Below are positions 14,526 through 15,046 of a DNA stretch of 15,046 nt, one piece after another. The notes below the pieces were generated by a model. The model was not told the DNA's origin. It did not search any database and worked only from the letters and a program-made list of their open reading frames with translations. Each line of letters begins with the position of its first letter. Within the stretch, counting starts at the first letter, position 1. The stretch is from Oscillospiraceae bacterium. Its GTDB lineage: Bacteria > Bacillota_A > Clostridia > Oscillospirales > Oscillospiraceae. Location of the stretch: the NCBI GenBank assembly GCA_017936985.1, contig JAGBEM010000005.1:1-15046 (forward strand), given 5' to 3'. The position numbers and the translations under genes were made by a program.

Positions 14526-15046
14526 TTGGCATCCTCCTCAGCTTCTTTCAAAATGGCATAAAGCTCGTCAATATCGGCCTTAGTCAGATCCTTGTGATGG
14601 ACCATAGCGCTGAGCATCAGTCCGATGCTTCCCTGATATGCCCGATCCAGCAAGGAGTGGGTTTCCCGGGAGACTACATCGTCCCGGCTGACGGCACTGC
14701 GGAAGATCTTGGTGCGGCCATCGGTATCATAGACCGCCACCAGTATGGTATCGTCGGGCTCTGCCAGCCGCTGCATATCCAGCGGGATGGGCACGGTATG
14801 GCTGGGGGCCTTCGCCCACTGGGCGTACAGACGGCGGGGAGAGGTCTCATAAGGCTTCCAGTTGCTTCCGTTGGCGTCGGTGGAGCCGAACACGATCCGT
14901 TGATCCGCTCCATAGGCCGTGCCGCTGCCGTCCCGCTCCGTGTTCCAGCCGGTGAGAACGTAGCCATCCCGCCGGAAGGTATCCCCGGAGAGCTGCAGGT
15001 TATATGTCGTCTCTCCGCTCTTCCGCTGGGTATTTCCTATTCGGAA
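14522..15046 (-). CDS. Chimeric partial gene: Listeria-Bacteroides repeat joined to BlaI C-terminus
   Basis: The frame is open from the window edge to the stop, 174 visible residues, with the true start outside. The last 65 residues, from about GRTKIF at 14719, match the dimerisation half of BlaI/MecI repressors: AVSRDDVVSRETHSLLDRAY, QGSIGLMLSAMV and a closing acidic helix. BlaI proteins carry a winged-helix DNA-binding half of about 70 residues before this point. Here that place is taken by a surface-protein repeat of the InlB B-repeat/Listeria-Bacteroides type: DTFRRDGYVLTGWNTERDG (22-40), GSGTAYG, then LYAQW (73-77), followed by PLDMQRLAEPDDTILVAVYD. The stop overlaps the M56 start, the normal BlaI-BlaR1 layout. 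It may be a true in-frame fusion, a remnant pseudogene, or an assembly junction near 14720. DNA binding is not expected from the visible part. Confidence 0.7.
   Translation of the reverse strand, partial: FRIGNTQRKSGETTYNLQLSGDTFRRDGYVLTGWNTERDGSGTAYGADQRIVFGSTDANGSNWKPYETSPRRLYAQWAKAPSHTVPIPLDMQRLAEPDDTILVAVYDTDGRTKIFRSAVSRDDVVSRETHSLLDRAYQGSIGLMLSAMVHHKDLTKADIDELYAILKEAEEDAK

Noticed and set aside
13344..14561. Long plus-strand open frame antisense to the M56 gene
   Set aside because: The minus strand carries HELTH and membrane segments. The plus-strand translation is His/Gln/Asp-rich and has no family signature.

Overview
The window looks like chromosomal DNA from a Firmicutes bacterium of class Clostridia, most likely a gut-type relative of Oscillospiraceae/Lachnospirales. 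This is inferred from moderate-to-high GC with AGGAGG ribosome sites, T-rich rho-independent terminators, a THF-class riboswitch ahead of a folT-type gene, a RecD2 helicase without RecBC, and M56/BlaI-type sensor genes. No tRNA, rRNA, CRISPR array, transposase or phage gene is visible.

Left part, plus strand. Positions 1-330 hold no convincing gene but contain several perfect hairpins that look like an intergenic repeat cluster. Then come recD2 (331-2541), comF-like (2538-3209) and mreB-like (3215-4252). They are packed with a 4-base overlap and a 5-base gap, so they look like one transcript, and it ends at a strong terminator (4258-4290).

Middle part, plus strand. A consensus-like promoter (4303-4331) drives a leader with a THF-I riboswitch aptamer (about 4338-4436) and a long expression platform holding a terminator and a ribosome-site hairpin. 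The leader controls a FolT-like ECF transporter S component (4632-5726) that has an unusual C-terminal extracytoplasmic extension. A second strong promoter (5800-5828) drives a two-gene nickel-handling cassette: a protein with an extreme His-rich, Cys-containing N-terminus (5855-6289) and a CooT-family small protein (6300-6491). A bidirectional terminator (6496-6525) separates it from the convergent genes.

Right part, minus strand. There is a lipoprotein with two LolA/LppX-like modules and a C-terminal TraB/GumN (Tiki-like) domain (6524-8842), then Tex (8988-11114), then a very large BlaR1-like M56 metallopeptidase with three ectodomain repeats (11217-14525). The M56 gene overlaps by four bases a gene (14522-15046, running off the window) that ends as a BlaI-type repressor but begins with a Listeria-Bacteroides surface repeat instead of a winged helix. 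This chimera is the most unexpected feature of the window.

The genes mostly serve core functions: DNA repair, shape, folate uptake, metal handling and RNA metabolism. The M56/BlaI pair is a likely envelope-stress sensing unit, perhaps disabled by loss of the repressor's DNA-binding domain. All calls rest on reading motifs by eye. No database search was run.
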